From Desulfosoma sp. (GTDB taxonomy: Bacteria; Desulfobacterota; Syntrophobacteria; Syntrophobacterales; DSM-9756): a DNA stretch of 64,000 bases. The position numbers and the translations under genes were made by a program. Every line of letters starts with the position of its first letter. Within the stretch, counting starts at the first letter, position 1. Positions 17,303 to 25,355 of this stretch are shown one piece after another. The notes below the pieces were generated by a model. It saw nothing but the letters and a program-made list of their open reading frames with translations, made no database searches and was not told the origin of the DNA. The stretch is taken from the NCBI GenBank assembly GCA_037481875.1, contig JBBFKY010000001.1, positions 1-64,000 on the forward strand, given 5' to 3'.

Positions 17303-18019
17303 TTAGGGGGAATTCCCGCCTTTTTTGAGAATGAGAAGAGAAAGGTAATGGGGTTTAAGGTCCTGAAGGGCGTCGAAGTCTTTTTCCACCACCTGACCCT
17401 CCAGACCGCAACGACTGACAAAGCAGACGGCGTCTTGAAGGCCTAAAAGCCGTATCTGTTCCAAAATTTGAGGAAACTGCTTGTAGGCTTTCATGAGAAC
17501 CACATTGTCTGAAAAGGGAAGCACTTCCGAAAGACGACGGCCGCCTTTGGCCCCGGAAATTATCGTCAAGGTTTCTTCCGCTTCCGCCAAGGCCACGCCG
17601 GCGCATGCCGCAGCCGCCTGATAGGATGTGATACCCGGAACGATTTCTACAGGCACTGAAGGCAGCCGATTCCGAATCTTGCGCCATAAATAAATGAAAG
17701 TGCTGAAAGTCATGGGGTCGCCCAAGGTTAAAAAGGCCACATCCACCCCGCTTTCGAGGCGTGCCGCCACAGTGTCGCAATTGGCGCTCCACGCTTTTTC
17801 CAGATGGTCCTTGTCGAAAGTCATGGGAAAATCCAGGAAATGCACCGGCACACCTTCTCGAAGATGATCCCGAACGATTTCCAAAGCCAGGCTGTAATCG
17901 TTGGACGATGATGAAGCGGCAAAGACGTGGCCCACACGCCCCAAGATTTTAACGGCTTTCAGGGTCAAAAGATCCGGATCTCCGGGGCCGACACCGACAC
18001 CGTAAAGCGTTCCCAGCAT
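17303..18019 (-). CDS. cbiL: Precorrin-2/cobalt-factor II C20-methyltransferase
   Basis: A 238-residue tetrapyrrole methyltransferase that adds a methyl group from SAM at C-20 during corrin ring synthesis (CobI in the aerobic, CbiL in the anaerobic path). Diagnostic segments are YGVGVGPGDPDLLTLKA at the N-terminus, FLTLGDPMTFSTFIYLWRKI, EIVPGITSYQAAAA and the LLILKK end. In an anaerobe the cobalt-precorrin branch (CbiL) is expected. It lies between cbiC and the transporter genes. Most other corrin-ring genes are absent from the window, so the pathway must be split across the genome. Confidence 0.9.
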   Translation of the reverse strand: MLGTLYGVGVGPGDPDLLTLKAVKILGRVGHVFAASSSSNDYSLALEIVRDHLREGVPVHFLDFPMTFDKDHLEKAWSANCDTVAARLESGVDVAFLTLGDPMTFSTFIYLWRKIRNRLPSVPVEIVPGITSYQAAAACAGVALAEAEETLTIISGAKGGRRLSEVLPFSDNVVLMKAYKQFPQILEQIRLLGLQDAVCFVSRCGLEGQVVEKDFDALQDLKPHYLSLLILKKGGNSP

Positions 18020-18314
18020 GGGCGTGATCCTTTCCCGTCAATGAAAATGAAGCTTGAAGCAGCTTAGGCGCTTGTCCAAAAAGCCCCCCACGAGGGCATG
18101 AGTGTACCATCCGCCTCATGAGCAGGCCGAACCCCGCGATGCCAGGGGTCGGGCCCGGTTTCAGGTTTGTAAGACAAGGTGTTGCCTCGCCGCCCTCGAC
18201 GGCGACTTCCACAGCGCAAGATCTTTCAGGTTTCAGCCCTAGAGGGGCGAGGCGCCGCGTCGCCTTTTAGGTTGCAATGGCGTTCGATGCATGCCGCACC
18301 GAAGAACGCCGTCC
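18020..18314. other. Intergenic gap in the cbi operon with degenerate palindromes
   Basis: Nearly 300 bases separate cbiC from cbiL. They hold a worn family B palindrome at about 18243-18267 (GGGGCGAGGCGCCGCGTCGCC), a weak GC-rich dyad near 18180-18215 and no open frame with coding character. Confidence 0.5.
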
Positions 18315-19022
18315 TCATGATCGGGACGCTTCCTTTTGTGGCCCGTCATGTTTAGGCGTTTCGGCTCGAGCCAATTCCAAGAGGGCATGCACAATGGCTA
18401 CGGCGACGGGACTTCCCCCTTTCCGGCCGAGCACCGTGATGAAAGGCACCTTCACACAGCGCCACAGAGCCTCTTTAGAAGTCTCTGCTTGAACAAATCC
18501 AACCGGAACACCTATGACCAAAGCCGGTCGAATCTGCTCACTTTCGATAAGCTGAAGCGTTTCCAGGAGTGCCGTCGGTGCATTCCCGACGGCCACGATC
18601 GCTCCGTTGAGTCTTGAAGCTAAATAACGAAAAGCGGCCGCGGACCGAGTAATCCCCAAGGATTCCGCCAGTTCAGGCACGCCCGCCTCCGATGAGGGGA
18701 CCACCACGGTGTTGCCGAACCATTGAAGCCTTGAGGAAGAAAGACCTACCTGGATCATGCGTGTGTCCGCATAAATGGTGGCGCCTCGGCGTAATGCCTC
18801 GCAACCGGCTGTGACGGCCTGAGGATGAAATTGGATAAGCCGGGCGAATTCAAAATCGCCCGTGGTATGAATCACGCGCCGCACAATGGACCAGTGATCC
18901 GGTGGAAAGCTGTGCGGCCCCATTTCAGCGTCGATGATTCGAAAGCTTTCTTCTTCGATGTTTTTTCCCGCCGAAACCAGCGGTGTCGCCAAACTTTCGG
19001 GGTTGAAAGGTTGTGAAGTCAT
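18315..19022 (-). CDS. cbiC: Precorrin-8X / cobalt-precorrin-8 methylmutase
   Basis: A 235-residue cytosolic enzyme that moves a methyl group from C-11 to C-12, giving hydrogenobyrinate or its cobalt form. The family is clear from EEESFRIIDAEMG, VRRVIHTTGDFEFA (with the catalytic His), GATIYADTRMIQVGL and the C-terminal VIGVPVGFVQAETSKE followed by LGRKGGSPVAVAIVHALLEL. I prefer the ATG at 19022, ten bases after AAGGGA; an ATG at 19031 is too close to it. It is the first gene behind the cobalamin riboswitch and its terminator, so it should be shut off when B12 is plentiful. Confidence 0.92.
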   Translation of the reverse strand: MTSQPFNPESLATPLVSAGKNIEEESFRIIDAEMGPHSFPPDHWSIVRRVIHTTGDFEFARLIQFHPQAVTAGCEALRRGATIYADTRMIQVGLSSSRLQWFGNTVVVPSSEAGVPELAESLGITRSAAAFRYLASRLNGAIVAVGNAPTALLETLQLIESEQIRPALVIGVPVGFVQAETSKEALWRCVKVPFITVLGRKGGSPVAVAIVHALLELARAETPKHDGPQKEASRS

Positions 19023-19046
19023 GAGGCCCATGTCCCTTCAAGAAAC

Positions 19047-19079
19047 AAAAAATCCTTGAAACGTTTCCGTTTCAAGGAT
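19047..19079 (-). terminator. Riboswitch-controlled intrinsic terminator
   Basis: On the minus strand a perfect 12-base-pair stem (ATCCTTGAAACG with CGTTTCAAGGAT, loop of four) is followed at once by a run of six T. It lies between the cobalamin aptamer and the ribosome binding site of cbiC, the expected place for the expression platform. Confidence 0.85.
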
Positions 19080-19112
19080 GTCACCCTGTTTTTTCTTCAT
19101 CCCGTGGGACAC

Positions 19113-19140
19113 AAAAAGACTTTTTCCTCGAAGTCTTTTT
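19113..19140 (-). promoter_or_regulatory. Second hairpin of the riboswitch expression platform
   Basis: AAAAAGACTT and AAGTCTTTTT form a ten-base-pair stem with an eight-base loop. On the minus strand it ends in a five-T run, so it might be a second terminator or a folding intermediate. It lies between the aptamer and the main terminator. Confidence 0.5.
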
Positions 19141-19187
19141 GCGGGGAAGATCCCTTTGCCATCGGCATCTCTTCCACCAAAGGCTTC

Positions 19188-19348
19188 AGGCAGGTCTTCT
19201 GGCTCACGGATCATCCTCCGGCCGCCCTTCCCATTCCATACCCATGGAACAGTGGGTGCATCGGCCTTTGTCCCCGTTCACAGCGGCGGGACCGCGACGG
19301 AATGGCACCGTCTTCCCTTTTAAACCCGAATGCGGGTACCTGATGCCT
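19188..19348 (-). ncRNA. Cobalamin riboswitch aptamer
   Basis: Read on the minus strand, the conserved parts of the AdoCbl riboswitch occur in order: AAAAGGGAAGACGGTGCCAT, then GCGGTCCCGCCGCTGTGA, a GGGGAC side, CCCACTG, GGAAGGGCGG, and finally GATGATCCGTGAGCCAGAAG ending in ACCTGCC. The P1 stem pairs AGGC and AGGT near 19338-19348 with ACCTGCCT near 19188-19195. It precedes cbiC, cbiL and the BtuCDF-type transporter genes, which it should repress when cobalamin binds, through the terminator at 19047-19079. Confidence 0.95.
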
Positions 19349-19376
19349 CTCGTTTGTCAGAGAACCTCACACGGCT

Positions 19377-19405
19377 CTTGTAGTCCAAAGCTTTTGAGGC
19401 GTCAA
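19377..19405 (-). promoter_or_regulatory. Probable sigma-70 promoter of the riboswitch transcript
   Basis: On the minus strand TTGACG (19405-19400) and TACAAG (19382-19377) are separated by 17 bases. Transcription would start near 19370, about 20 bases before the aptamer. Four of six bases match the -10 consensus, so this is a reasonable but not certain call. Confidence 0.55.
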
Positions 19406-19624
19406 CCACGGAACAGCCTCGAGGGAACCCACATGCGTCTTTGTTTCGATGTTGGTATAGGGACCGACCCAGTTATCCTCGCGGAAAAAATACCGTCACG
19501 CAGCACCCCTTGCCTGTTTTCGCGTCTCCGTACGGGCGGACCTCGTTGTCCTCAGGACAAAATCCTCGCAAGCGGCACCCCTTTCGCCTCTTCATGTCTT
19601 TGTCAGGGCGGCCTACGTGTTCCC

Positions 19625-19760
19625 CTCAAGATGCCCCCATCGCCCATGCGGCCACAATCACCGATGCCCCGGCTGTTCCCGTAAGGCGTACCAATGTCCG
19701 GGACCGTCGGCAGAACAGGAAATCGTGGTTGCCATGGAGGGGCGGACCAATGTGTCCGCC
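19625..19760. repeat. Diverged inverted copy of the 134-bp repeat
   Basis: This 136-base stretch aligns along its whole length with the reverse complement of the 134-bp unit at 14833: matching blocks include CATCGCCCA, GCCGGCAGAAC-like GTCGGCAGAACAGG, CGTGGTTG and the terminal palindrome GGGGCGGACCAATGTGTCCGCC (19737-19760). It is flanked by further weak palindromes from about 19515 to 19620 and 19800 to 19920. The 19406-20063 gap contains no gene I can support. Confidence 0.75.
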
Positions 19761-20063
19761 TCTGTGACCCCGGTGCAAGACGGCAGTTGGGGGGACACAG
19801 AGGTTCCTCTGCACCCCCGAAGCAACGTGCTTTTAGGGTGGACACGGCGGACACACATGTTCATCCTCCAGCACTGGTGCAAAATGGACGTCGGCTGGAC
19901 ATTCAGGTTCACCCTACAACGTTTATTAGGCGACCGAGGTGAAAGAAGAAGCCGGCCACACAATCCCCGCAGCAGGGTAAAGCAGAACACAGGGGAATCT
20001 CGGCATTCCGAGGCGGGCTTGTGCCCCTGACAAAACCCGACTCGTCGATCATCACAGGCGGCT

Positions 20064-21800
20064 TCAGGTTTCGTCTTCTTTTTCCAGTTGCAAAATGCCC
20101 GATTTTTTCACCGCCGCCACGCCACCTTGCACATTTACTGCGTTATCGATGCCGGCGGCTCGCAGTTGCAGCAAAGCTTCATAGGATCGCACTCCGGAAT
20201 TGCACACAACGAAAAGCCGCTTGTTTTTCGGAACAGCCTCTAACCTCTTGGCTAAGGTTTCCTGAGGGATGTTGATCCAGCGCTCACCGAAGGCCTGCAC
20301 GAATGGTTCCGCGTTGCGAGGCCCTCGCACATCCAGGCAAACCACATTGGGGTCGGCTTCCTGAAGAAAGCATGCCTCAAATTCGTCGGGATCCGCCGTC
20401 ACATTGTAGCCGTCGAGAATATTTTCGGCGGTGTTTGCCAAGGCGTTGACAATGTCCATGGCAGCGGCAAAGGGTGGTGAGTATGCCACTTCCAGGTTGG
20501 ATAAATCTTCCAGCGTGGCACGGCGGGCTAAAAGAGGGACAACGGCGTTGATGCGGCCTACGAGAGCGTCCCCGTTTCGGCTGACCCCTTGAATGCCGAG
20601 AAGTCTTCGGGTTTTTCGATCCACCACCAGAGCGAGGGTCATAAGGTCCTGGGTTGGATAAAAATGGGCGCGGTCGGCTTGAATCACCAAAGCCTGAACG
20701 GCGTCAAAGCCTTCGGAAAGAGCCGTTTTTCGGGAAAGTCCGGCGGCCGCTACGGCCAGATCAAAGATCTTGACGGCAAAGGATCCCACCGATCCCGGAA
20801 ATGTGGCGTGTCCTCCGGCGATGTTGGTACCGATGATGCGTCCTTGACGGTTGGCCAGAGACCCTTGCGGAAAATGAAAAAGTTTTCCCGTGACAAGGTG
20901 CATCAGCTCGATGCAGTCCCCTCCCGCGTAAATGCAAGGATCCGACGTCTGCAGACGCTGATTGACCACAATACCTCCGCGAGGCGACACCAGCAAACCG
21001 GCTTCTTGGGCAAGCCGTCCATTGGGACGAACCCCGACAGCCGTAATGACCAGATCTGCTTCCAGATCCCTTTTGTTGGTCCGCACGACAAGGGAATGTG
21101 CGTCTGGACCTGAGATGATTTCTTGAACCGATTCTTCGGTGTAGACGGCGACCCCGCGTTCTTCCAAGTGAGTCGCCACCATGCGGGCGGGGAGAGGATC
21201 CAAAATCCCGGGAAGCACATGGGGAGCGATTTCCACAAGAGATGTTTCCACGCCCCACATGTCGGTGAGGGCTTCAGCCATTTCGCAGCCGATGGCGCCC
21301 GCTCCGATAATCACGGCGCGACCGACAGCTCCTTTGGCCAGCATATCCTTGATGGCCGCGGCGTCGTGCAGGTTGGACACCCGCATGACTCGAGGATGAT
21401 CCAGCCCTGGAATGGGTGGAGAATTGGGCACACTGCCCGTGGCCAGCACCAGAAAATCGTAGGGGAGTTCCTCTTCGGTCTGAGTCTCCAGACGGCGCAC
21501 ATGCAAAACTTTGCGGGAACGATCCACGGCCTCGGCTCGAGTTCGCGTCATCACACGAACCCCCTTAGCCTTTTCGAAAAATTCGGGCGTGCGCACCATG
21601 TGAAAGCTGGTGCTCATGAGGGCCGAAAGATCACTCACATCTCCGGAAACATAGTAAGGAATACCGCATCCTCCGTAAGAAATGTATTGGTCCTGATCCA
21701 CCATCACCACATCGAAATCGGGACGAAGCCTTTTGATGCGGCAGGCTGTTTTAGGCCCCAAAGCTACAGCTCCCACGATGACCACGCGTCGTGTTGCCAT
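20064..21800 (-). CDS. CoA-disulfide reductase / rhodanese fusion (Npsr-type persulfide reductase)
   Basis: A 578-residue flavoprotein. Residues about 1-445 form a pyridine-nucleotide-disulfide oxidoreductase: FAD motif VVIVGAVALGPK, the single active-site Cys in SYGGCGIPYYVSG (about Cys45), the NAD(P)H motif VIIGAGAIGCEMAEAL and the second FAD motif IYAGGDC. Residues about 475-570 are a rhodanese domain with its Cys in VVCNSGVRSYEA. This architecture matches CoADR-RHD enzymes that reduce CoA disulfide, CoA persulfide or polysulfide with NAD(P)H, in line with sulfur metabolism. AAGGAG precedes the ATG. A zinc-ribbon protein gene lies 18 bases upstream in the same unit. Confidence 0.92.
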   Translation of the reverse strand: MATRRVVIVGAVALGPKTACRIKRLRPDFDVVMVDQDQYISYGGCGIPYYVSGDVSDLSALMSTSFHMVRTPEFFEKAKGVRVMTRTRAEAVDRSRKVLHVRRLETQTEEELPYDFLVLATGSVPNSPPIPGLDHPRVMRVSNLHDAAAIKDMLAKGAVGRAVIIGAGAIGCEMAEALTDMWGVETSLVEIAPHVLPGILDPLPARMVATHLEERGVAVYTEESVQEIISGPDAHSLVVRTNKRDLEADLVITAVGVRPNGRLAQEAGLLVSPRGGIVVNQRLQTSDPCIYAGGDCIELMHLVTGKLFHFPQGSLANRQGRIIGTNIAGGHATFPGSVGSFAVKIFDLAVAAAGLSRKTALSEGFDAVQALVIQADRAHFYPTQDLMTLALVVDRKTRRLLGIQGVSRNGDALVGRINAVVPLLARRATLEDLSNLEVAYSPPFAAAMDIVNALANTAENILDGYNVTADPDEFEACFLQEADPNVVCLDVRGPRNAEPFVQAFGERWINIPQETLAKRLEAVPKNKRLFVVCNSGVRSYEALLQLRAAGIDNAVNVQGGVAAVKKSGILQLEKEDET

Positions 21801-21818
21801 AAAAAATTCTCCTTTGTG

Positions 21819-22169
21819 TCACTGATTGCCGAAACCGCGAATGGCTCCGCAGTCCGGACATGTCCAAGTGATACCGTTACAGGTCATGCCCCAGAAGTTT
21901 TCTTCCATGCAATCGGAACAGATCATGAATCCGCACGGGCATGTCCAGCAAAAAGGGAGTTCCTTTCCACAGACGGTGCATTCATAACATTGCGGGCGTC
22001 GGCGTTTTCGAGGTGCCGTTCGGACGCCCTGTTCGTTTGAACCACGGGATGAAGGCGTGTCGGGGTTTCTCTCTAAAGCCATCGTCTCTACCATGTCTTT
22101 GGATGAAGGCGTTTCATGCACGCCCGTTGAATGGCCGCGTGCTTGAGGCAGCCCAATGCCGCAAACCAA
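21819..22169 (-). CDS. Small zinc-ribbon protein
   Basis: A protein of at most 116 residues whose C-terminal half is packed with cysteines: CYECTVCGKELPFCWTCPCG, CSDCMEENFWGMTC and WTCPDCGAIRGFGNQ. Eleven cysteines in CxxC-like pairs suggest two or more zinc sites. The N-terminal half is polar and low in structure. The start is uncertain: TTG at 22169 has GAGG upstream, while ATGs at 22094 and 22082 lack a clear site. The gene ends 18 bases before the CoA-disulfide reductase, so the two are likely co-transcribed. The family is unknown to me; a redox or regulatory partner of the reductase is a guess. Confidence 0.65.
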   Translation of the reverse strand: MVCGIGLPQARGHSTGVHETPSSKDMVETMALERNPDTPSSRGSNEQGVRTAPRKRRRPQCYECTVCGKELPFCWTCPCGFMICSDCMEENFWGMTCNGITWTCPDCGAIRGFGNQ

Positions 22170-22465
22170 GAAGCCTCGGTTCGTTCAACGGCATGACGAA
22201 AACATCAAAGCTGCACCCTGTGCGAATTTGAAGGTTTGCCCCGTCTAGGAGCGTGCCCGAAAACGCGCCGTGACCGCGGTGTCCAATGCCTTTCTGTAAG
22301 GGCGAAGCGGCGCCTTGCCCGTCCCAAACCGAAGCTGGACAGTTTCCCGGGAGCATTGAGCCTTCGGCGCGCCGTTTGTGCGGACGATTCGCCGGAGTTC
22401 CCAAGAAAACAGGTTTCTAAGATTGGAGCAACGGTTCCAAGGCCGCACGCAGGATGCTCGGGTCA

Positions 22466-22661
22466 GGGGCGGACACATGGGTCCGCCCTTGTAGCTGCCG
22501 GGTTTCGTGAAGCAACCCCTTGTGGCCGGCCGGAAGCGCTCTCCGCATACAGGGGACGGACATAAGAGTCACGCGACCAGGATCCAGCTCATGCGAAGTA
22601 GCCCTCTTACGGTGTCGGTAAGCGTTCTCAGATCAGGAGGCGAACACATCGGTCCGTCCCC
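22466..22661. repeat. Two family A palindromes
   Basis: The first (22466-22488) is GGGGCGGACACATGGGTCCGCCC; the second (22637-22661) is a worn copy with AGGCGAACACATCGGTCCGTCCC. They lie in the 22170-22860 gap, which shows no coding frame. Confidence 0.65.
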
Positions 22662-22810
22662 AAAATCCCAGTTGCGTGCACCAGCCTACTGCAACCCATT
22701 GGGGACTACCCATCAGGTTTCTTGGAGACGCGCAGCGGACAGGCCGAGCCGCTTCAAAGGGCCATGAAACCGCGTTCCTATAGCATTTTCGGGTTCGAAG
22801 CGACAAGAGC

Positions 22811-22849
22811 CCCGGAAAGGCTTCCGGGTCTCGAAGCTTTCAAGCTTCG
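22811..22849. terminator. Paired hairpins downstream of the lactonase gene
   Basis: Two adjacent perfect stems, CCCGGAAAGGCTTCCGGG (22811-22828) and CGAAGCTTTCAAGCTTCG (22832-22849), begin about 12 bases after the stop of the minus-strand lactonase gene. No T-tract follows, so termination is inferred only from position and stem strength. Confidence 0.45.
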
Positions 22850-22860
22850 GAATCCCCGGG

Positions 22861-23577
22861 CTAGGACGGAATGCGTGTTCGACGTCCGACGGCCGGATCA
22901 TGCACGGGAATCAGAATGTCGGCCATGGCTCGAACCCTTTGAATACTGTCATAGGCCGCCAAAGCGTCCGTATGAACTCCAGGTGTCACGGCCGGTCCTG
23001 AGGCGGGAAAATTCTTGTCGTTACAACAAAAACCCGTAATGACGGCGCGTCCGGCGGCGGTGTTCACCACCACGGATTGGCCTCCAGGAGTATGACCAGG
23101 CGTCCAGACTAAATCGATGCCGTCCCGAAAAGACACATCACCTCGCACCAGCTCGATTTTGAGGCCGTCCAAAAGCCCTGGAATATAGCGATGATCCAAA
23201 GGGTGTGGGTTTTGGTAAAAGGCGTATTCAGCTTCCTGAACCACCACCGTGGCATTGGGACATTTGGCGTCGTTTTCGCAATGGTCATTATGTAAGTGTG
23301 TATGAATGATCACATCCACATCTTCCGGTTTCAATCCCACAGTTGCCAAGGCGTCTTCAAATTCCAAGATCTTCAGACCGTAAGTTTCCCCCACATGCTC
23401 TGGAACCATGAATTCTTCCAGACCTGTATCCACCAGAATTGTTTCATCACCGCCTTCAATGACAAAAACATACATGGGAATCCAGATACGTTTCCCGTAG
23501 TCCTTCAGATAGGTCATGATCCCTTGATCCGTTTCGTTGGCGCCGACCACCAAAGGTCGAATGCTGTACTGACGCAT
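22861..23577 (-). CDS. MBL-fold N-acyl-homoserine-lactonase-like hydrolase
   Basis: A 238-residue metallo-beta-lactamase-fold enzyme. The dinuclear metal motif HTHLHNDHCEND fits the HxHxDH pattern, followed by further ligands in TPGHTPGGQ (His) and a late IPVHDP. The N-terminal IRPLVVGANETDQGIMTYL and the FVIEGGDETILVDTGLEEF strand are typical of the AHL-lactonase (AiiA/AttM) subgroup, which opens homoserine lactone rings; other lactones or unknown substrates are equally possible in anaerobes. The ATG at 23577 has AAAGGAG at good spacing. It stands 127 bases downstream of the ExeA-like gene. Confidence 0.8.
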   Translation of the reverse strand: MRQYSIRPLVVGANETDQGIMTYLKDYGKRIWIPMYVFVIEGGDETILVDTGLEEFMVPEHVGETYGLKILEFEDALATVGLKPEDVDVIIHTHLHNDHCENDAKCPNATVVVQEAEYAFYQNPHPLDHRYIPGLLDGLKIELVRGDVSFRDGIDLVWTPGHTPGGQSVVVNTAAGRAVITGFCCNDKNFPASGPAVTPGVHTDALAAYDSIQRVRAMADILIPVHDPAVGRRTRIPS

Positions 23578-23704
23578 CGTGAGTTCTCCTTTCCCGCTGC
23601 GCGCTCGAGATCCGTCGAAAGTCAAGCTTCCTTCTTTAAGACATGTCAGGATGAAAGGCATGTCATATGGAAAAAGTCAAGATCGGTCCATGAGCGATAA
23701 GGCT

Positions 23705-25276
23705 TTAGGGTGTTTGGGTGCGCTTGTTCAGAATCCAGTCGATGACACGACCGGGGTCCGGCTGGGGCACATCGGAGGTTGCAGGTTTGGCGGGCGTCTT
23801 GGGGAACGAGGGAGCCGAAGGGGTGACGGTCTTTTCGTGGGGTGGCTCCTCTGAAGGAGCGGCACGGGACGGGTGGGTTTTTTTCAGGTTGGACAGTCGT
23901 ACCGTTTCCGGATCCCGAGACCCTGGGATCGGCGGAAGGGTCATGTCCCACAAATGATGTCCCAAAGCCCATGCATGCTTTTCCATAACAGCCGGTCCAT
24001 GGAAGGAACCGGGGCTTAAATAAGGACTCGTCTTGACAGTTTGTGATTCGGGGGTTCCGGAGGATTTTTGCGGAGTCTTTTCAGCACCGTCGCTTTCGAA
24101 AGGGGCTTGCGGCGGCGGTGTCTTCTGAGGGGCTTGAGGTTCCGGGGCGGCTTCCCTGTCTTTTGACGGTTCTTTTTCCGATAGAGGAAGGGGTTTAACA
24201 ACCCGGTGTCTCTCGGTCTTTTCGTCATTGAAAGTTTCCGAAGCCGCAGGTCTGTCCTTTTCGGCCCCCCCCGTCTCAGGGGAAGGTTCCTTTGTCCCAG
24301 GGACGGAGGCGGCGGGAGCCCACAGACCCTGAAGGTGTTTCATGTTGCCCAGAAGCCATGTCCAGGAGTTACGAGGTATTTCCGGATGCCACAGAAAAGC
24401 CAACGCCAAGACCACGGCGCCCACGAGCGCCGCGGCCAGGCGTTTTCGTCCTTTGGATGTTTCCTGCGGGCGTCCCTCGAGGTCGTTCACCACTTCTTCG
24501 ATGATCTTCGGCGTGATGGTTTTTTGTCCGTAACCAAAGCCCGTAATGAAGGCATTGTCGCAGATGATGTTGATCTTTCGGGGAATCCCCTGAGCTTCTC
24601 GAACAATGCGATCCAAGGCTTTCCTTGTGAAGTATTCCCTCGGCTCTCTCTGCACAAGGGATAACCGGTGTTGGATGTAATCCAGGCTTTCTTTGGGGGT
24701 GAGCGGCCTGAGTTGGGTGCGGATGGCGATACGCTGTTTGAGTTGGCGCAATTGGTGCCGGTTGAGAAGGTTTTCCAGTTCCGGCTGACCGATAAGAATG
24801 ATCTGAAGAAGTTTATCCTTGGTACTTTCCAGATTGGAAAGCATACGCAGATTTTCCAGGGTTTCCATAGGCATGTTTTGGGCTTCATCGATGATGAGCA
24901 CCACATTCCATCCCTCTTGGTAGGCCTGGATGAGATGTCGATGAAGGTCCAGGACCATTTCGTAAGGATCCGAATCGGGCGGCTCCAAGCCCAGCTCCTT
25001 GTAAATTACCCGCAACAGCCCCTTAAAGGACACATTGGCGTTGAAAACCAAAACCGTTTTGATGCTTTTTCGGTCATAGCGTTGCAAGTAACTACGGACA
25101 ATGGTGGTTTTTCCCAGCCCCACTTCCCCGGTGATGGTGATGAACCCCTTGCGCTGGTGCACACCATAAATAATGGCCGCCAACGCCTCTTTATGACTGG
25201 GGCTCAAGTACAGAAATTCCGGATCCGGCGTGATGTGAAAGGGTTCCGTTCGAAACCCGTAAAAATCCAGGTACAT
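23705..25276 (-). CDS. ExeA/GspA-like AAA ATPase with membrane anchor
   Basis: A 523-residue protein starting MYLDFYGFRTEPFHITPDP, the signature of the ExeA family. Walker A GEVGLGKTT (about 51), Walker B VVLIIDEAQN (about 130) and the arginine-rich sensor region QLKQRIAIRTQL are intact. One membrane segment (about 287-301, AAALVGAVVLALAFLWHP) is followed by a long Pro/Glu/Lys-rich periplasmic tail without an obvious peptidoglycan-binding domain. In Aeromonas ExeA with ExeB helps to assemble the secretin through the cell wall. Here it probably serves the type II secretion operon at 29.7-39.6 kb. The ATG at 25276 is chosen because AGAGGAG lies nine bases upstream. Confidence 0.85.
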   Translation of the reverse strand: MYLDFYGFRTEPFHITPDPEFLYLSPSHKEALAAIIYGVHQRKGFITITGEVGLGKTTIVRSYLQRYDRKSIKTVLVFNANVSFKGLLRVIYKELGLEPPDSDPYEMVLDLHRHLIQAYQEGWNVVLIIDEAQNMPMETLENLRMLSNLESTKDKLLQIILIGQPELENLLNRHQLRQLKQRIAIRTQLRPLTPKESLDYIQHRLSLVQREPREYFTRKALDRIVREAQGIPRKINIICDNAFITGFGYGQKTITPKIIEEVVNDLEGRPQETSKGRKRLAAALVGAVVLALAFLWHPEIPRNSWTWLLGNMKHLQGLWAPAASVPGTKEPSPETGGAEKDRPAASETFNDEKTERHRVVKPLPLSEKEPSKDREAAPEPQAPQKTPPPQAPFESDGAEKTPQKSSGTPESQTVKTSPYLSPGSFHGPAVMEKHAWALGHHLWDMTLPPIPGSRDPETVRLSNLKKTHPSRAAPSEEPPHEKTVTPSAPSFPKTPAKPATSDVPQPDPGRVIDWILNKRTQTP

Positions 25277-25355
25277 GAAAATCAACTCCTCTTCGCACCG
25301 GGGTCGATGGGGTGTATCGAAGGATGCCCGATTGGCTTTCGAGTGCCTGGTTCAA

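Noticed and set aside
21123-22040. A 305-codon plus-strand frame
   Set aside because: Antisense to the CoA-disulfide reductase and zinc-ribbon genes; His-rich composition typical of shadow frames.
22170-22860. tRNA or structured RNA gene
   Set aside because: No cloverleaf or conserved T-loop was found; the structure seen is due to palindromes and two short hairpins.
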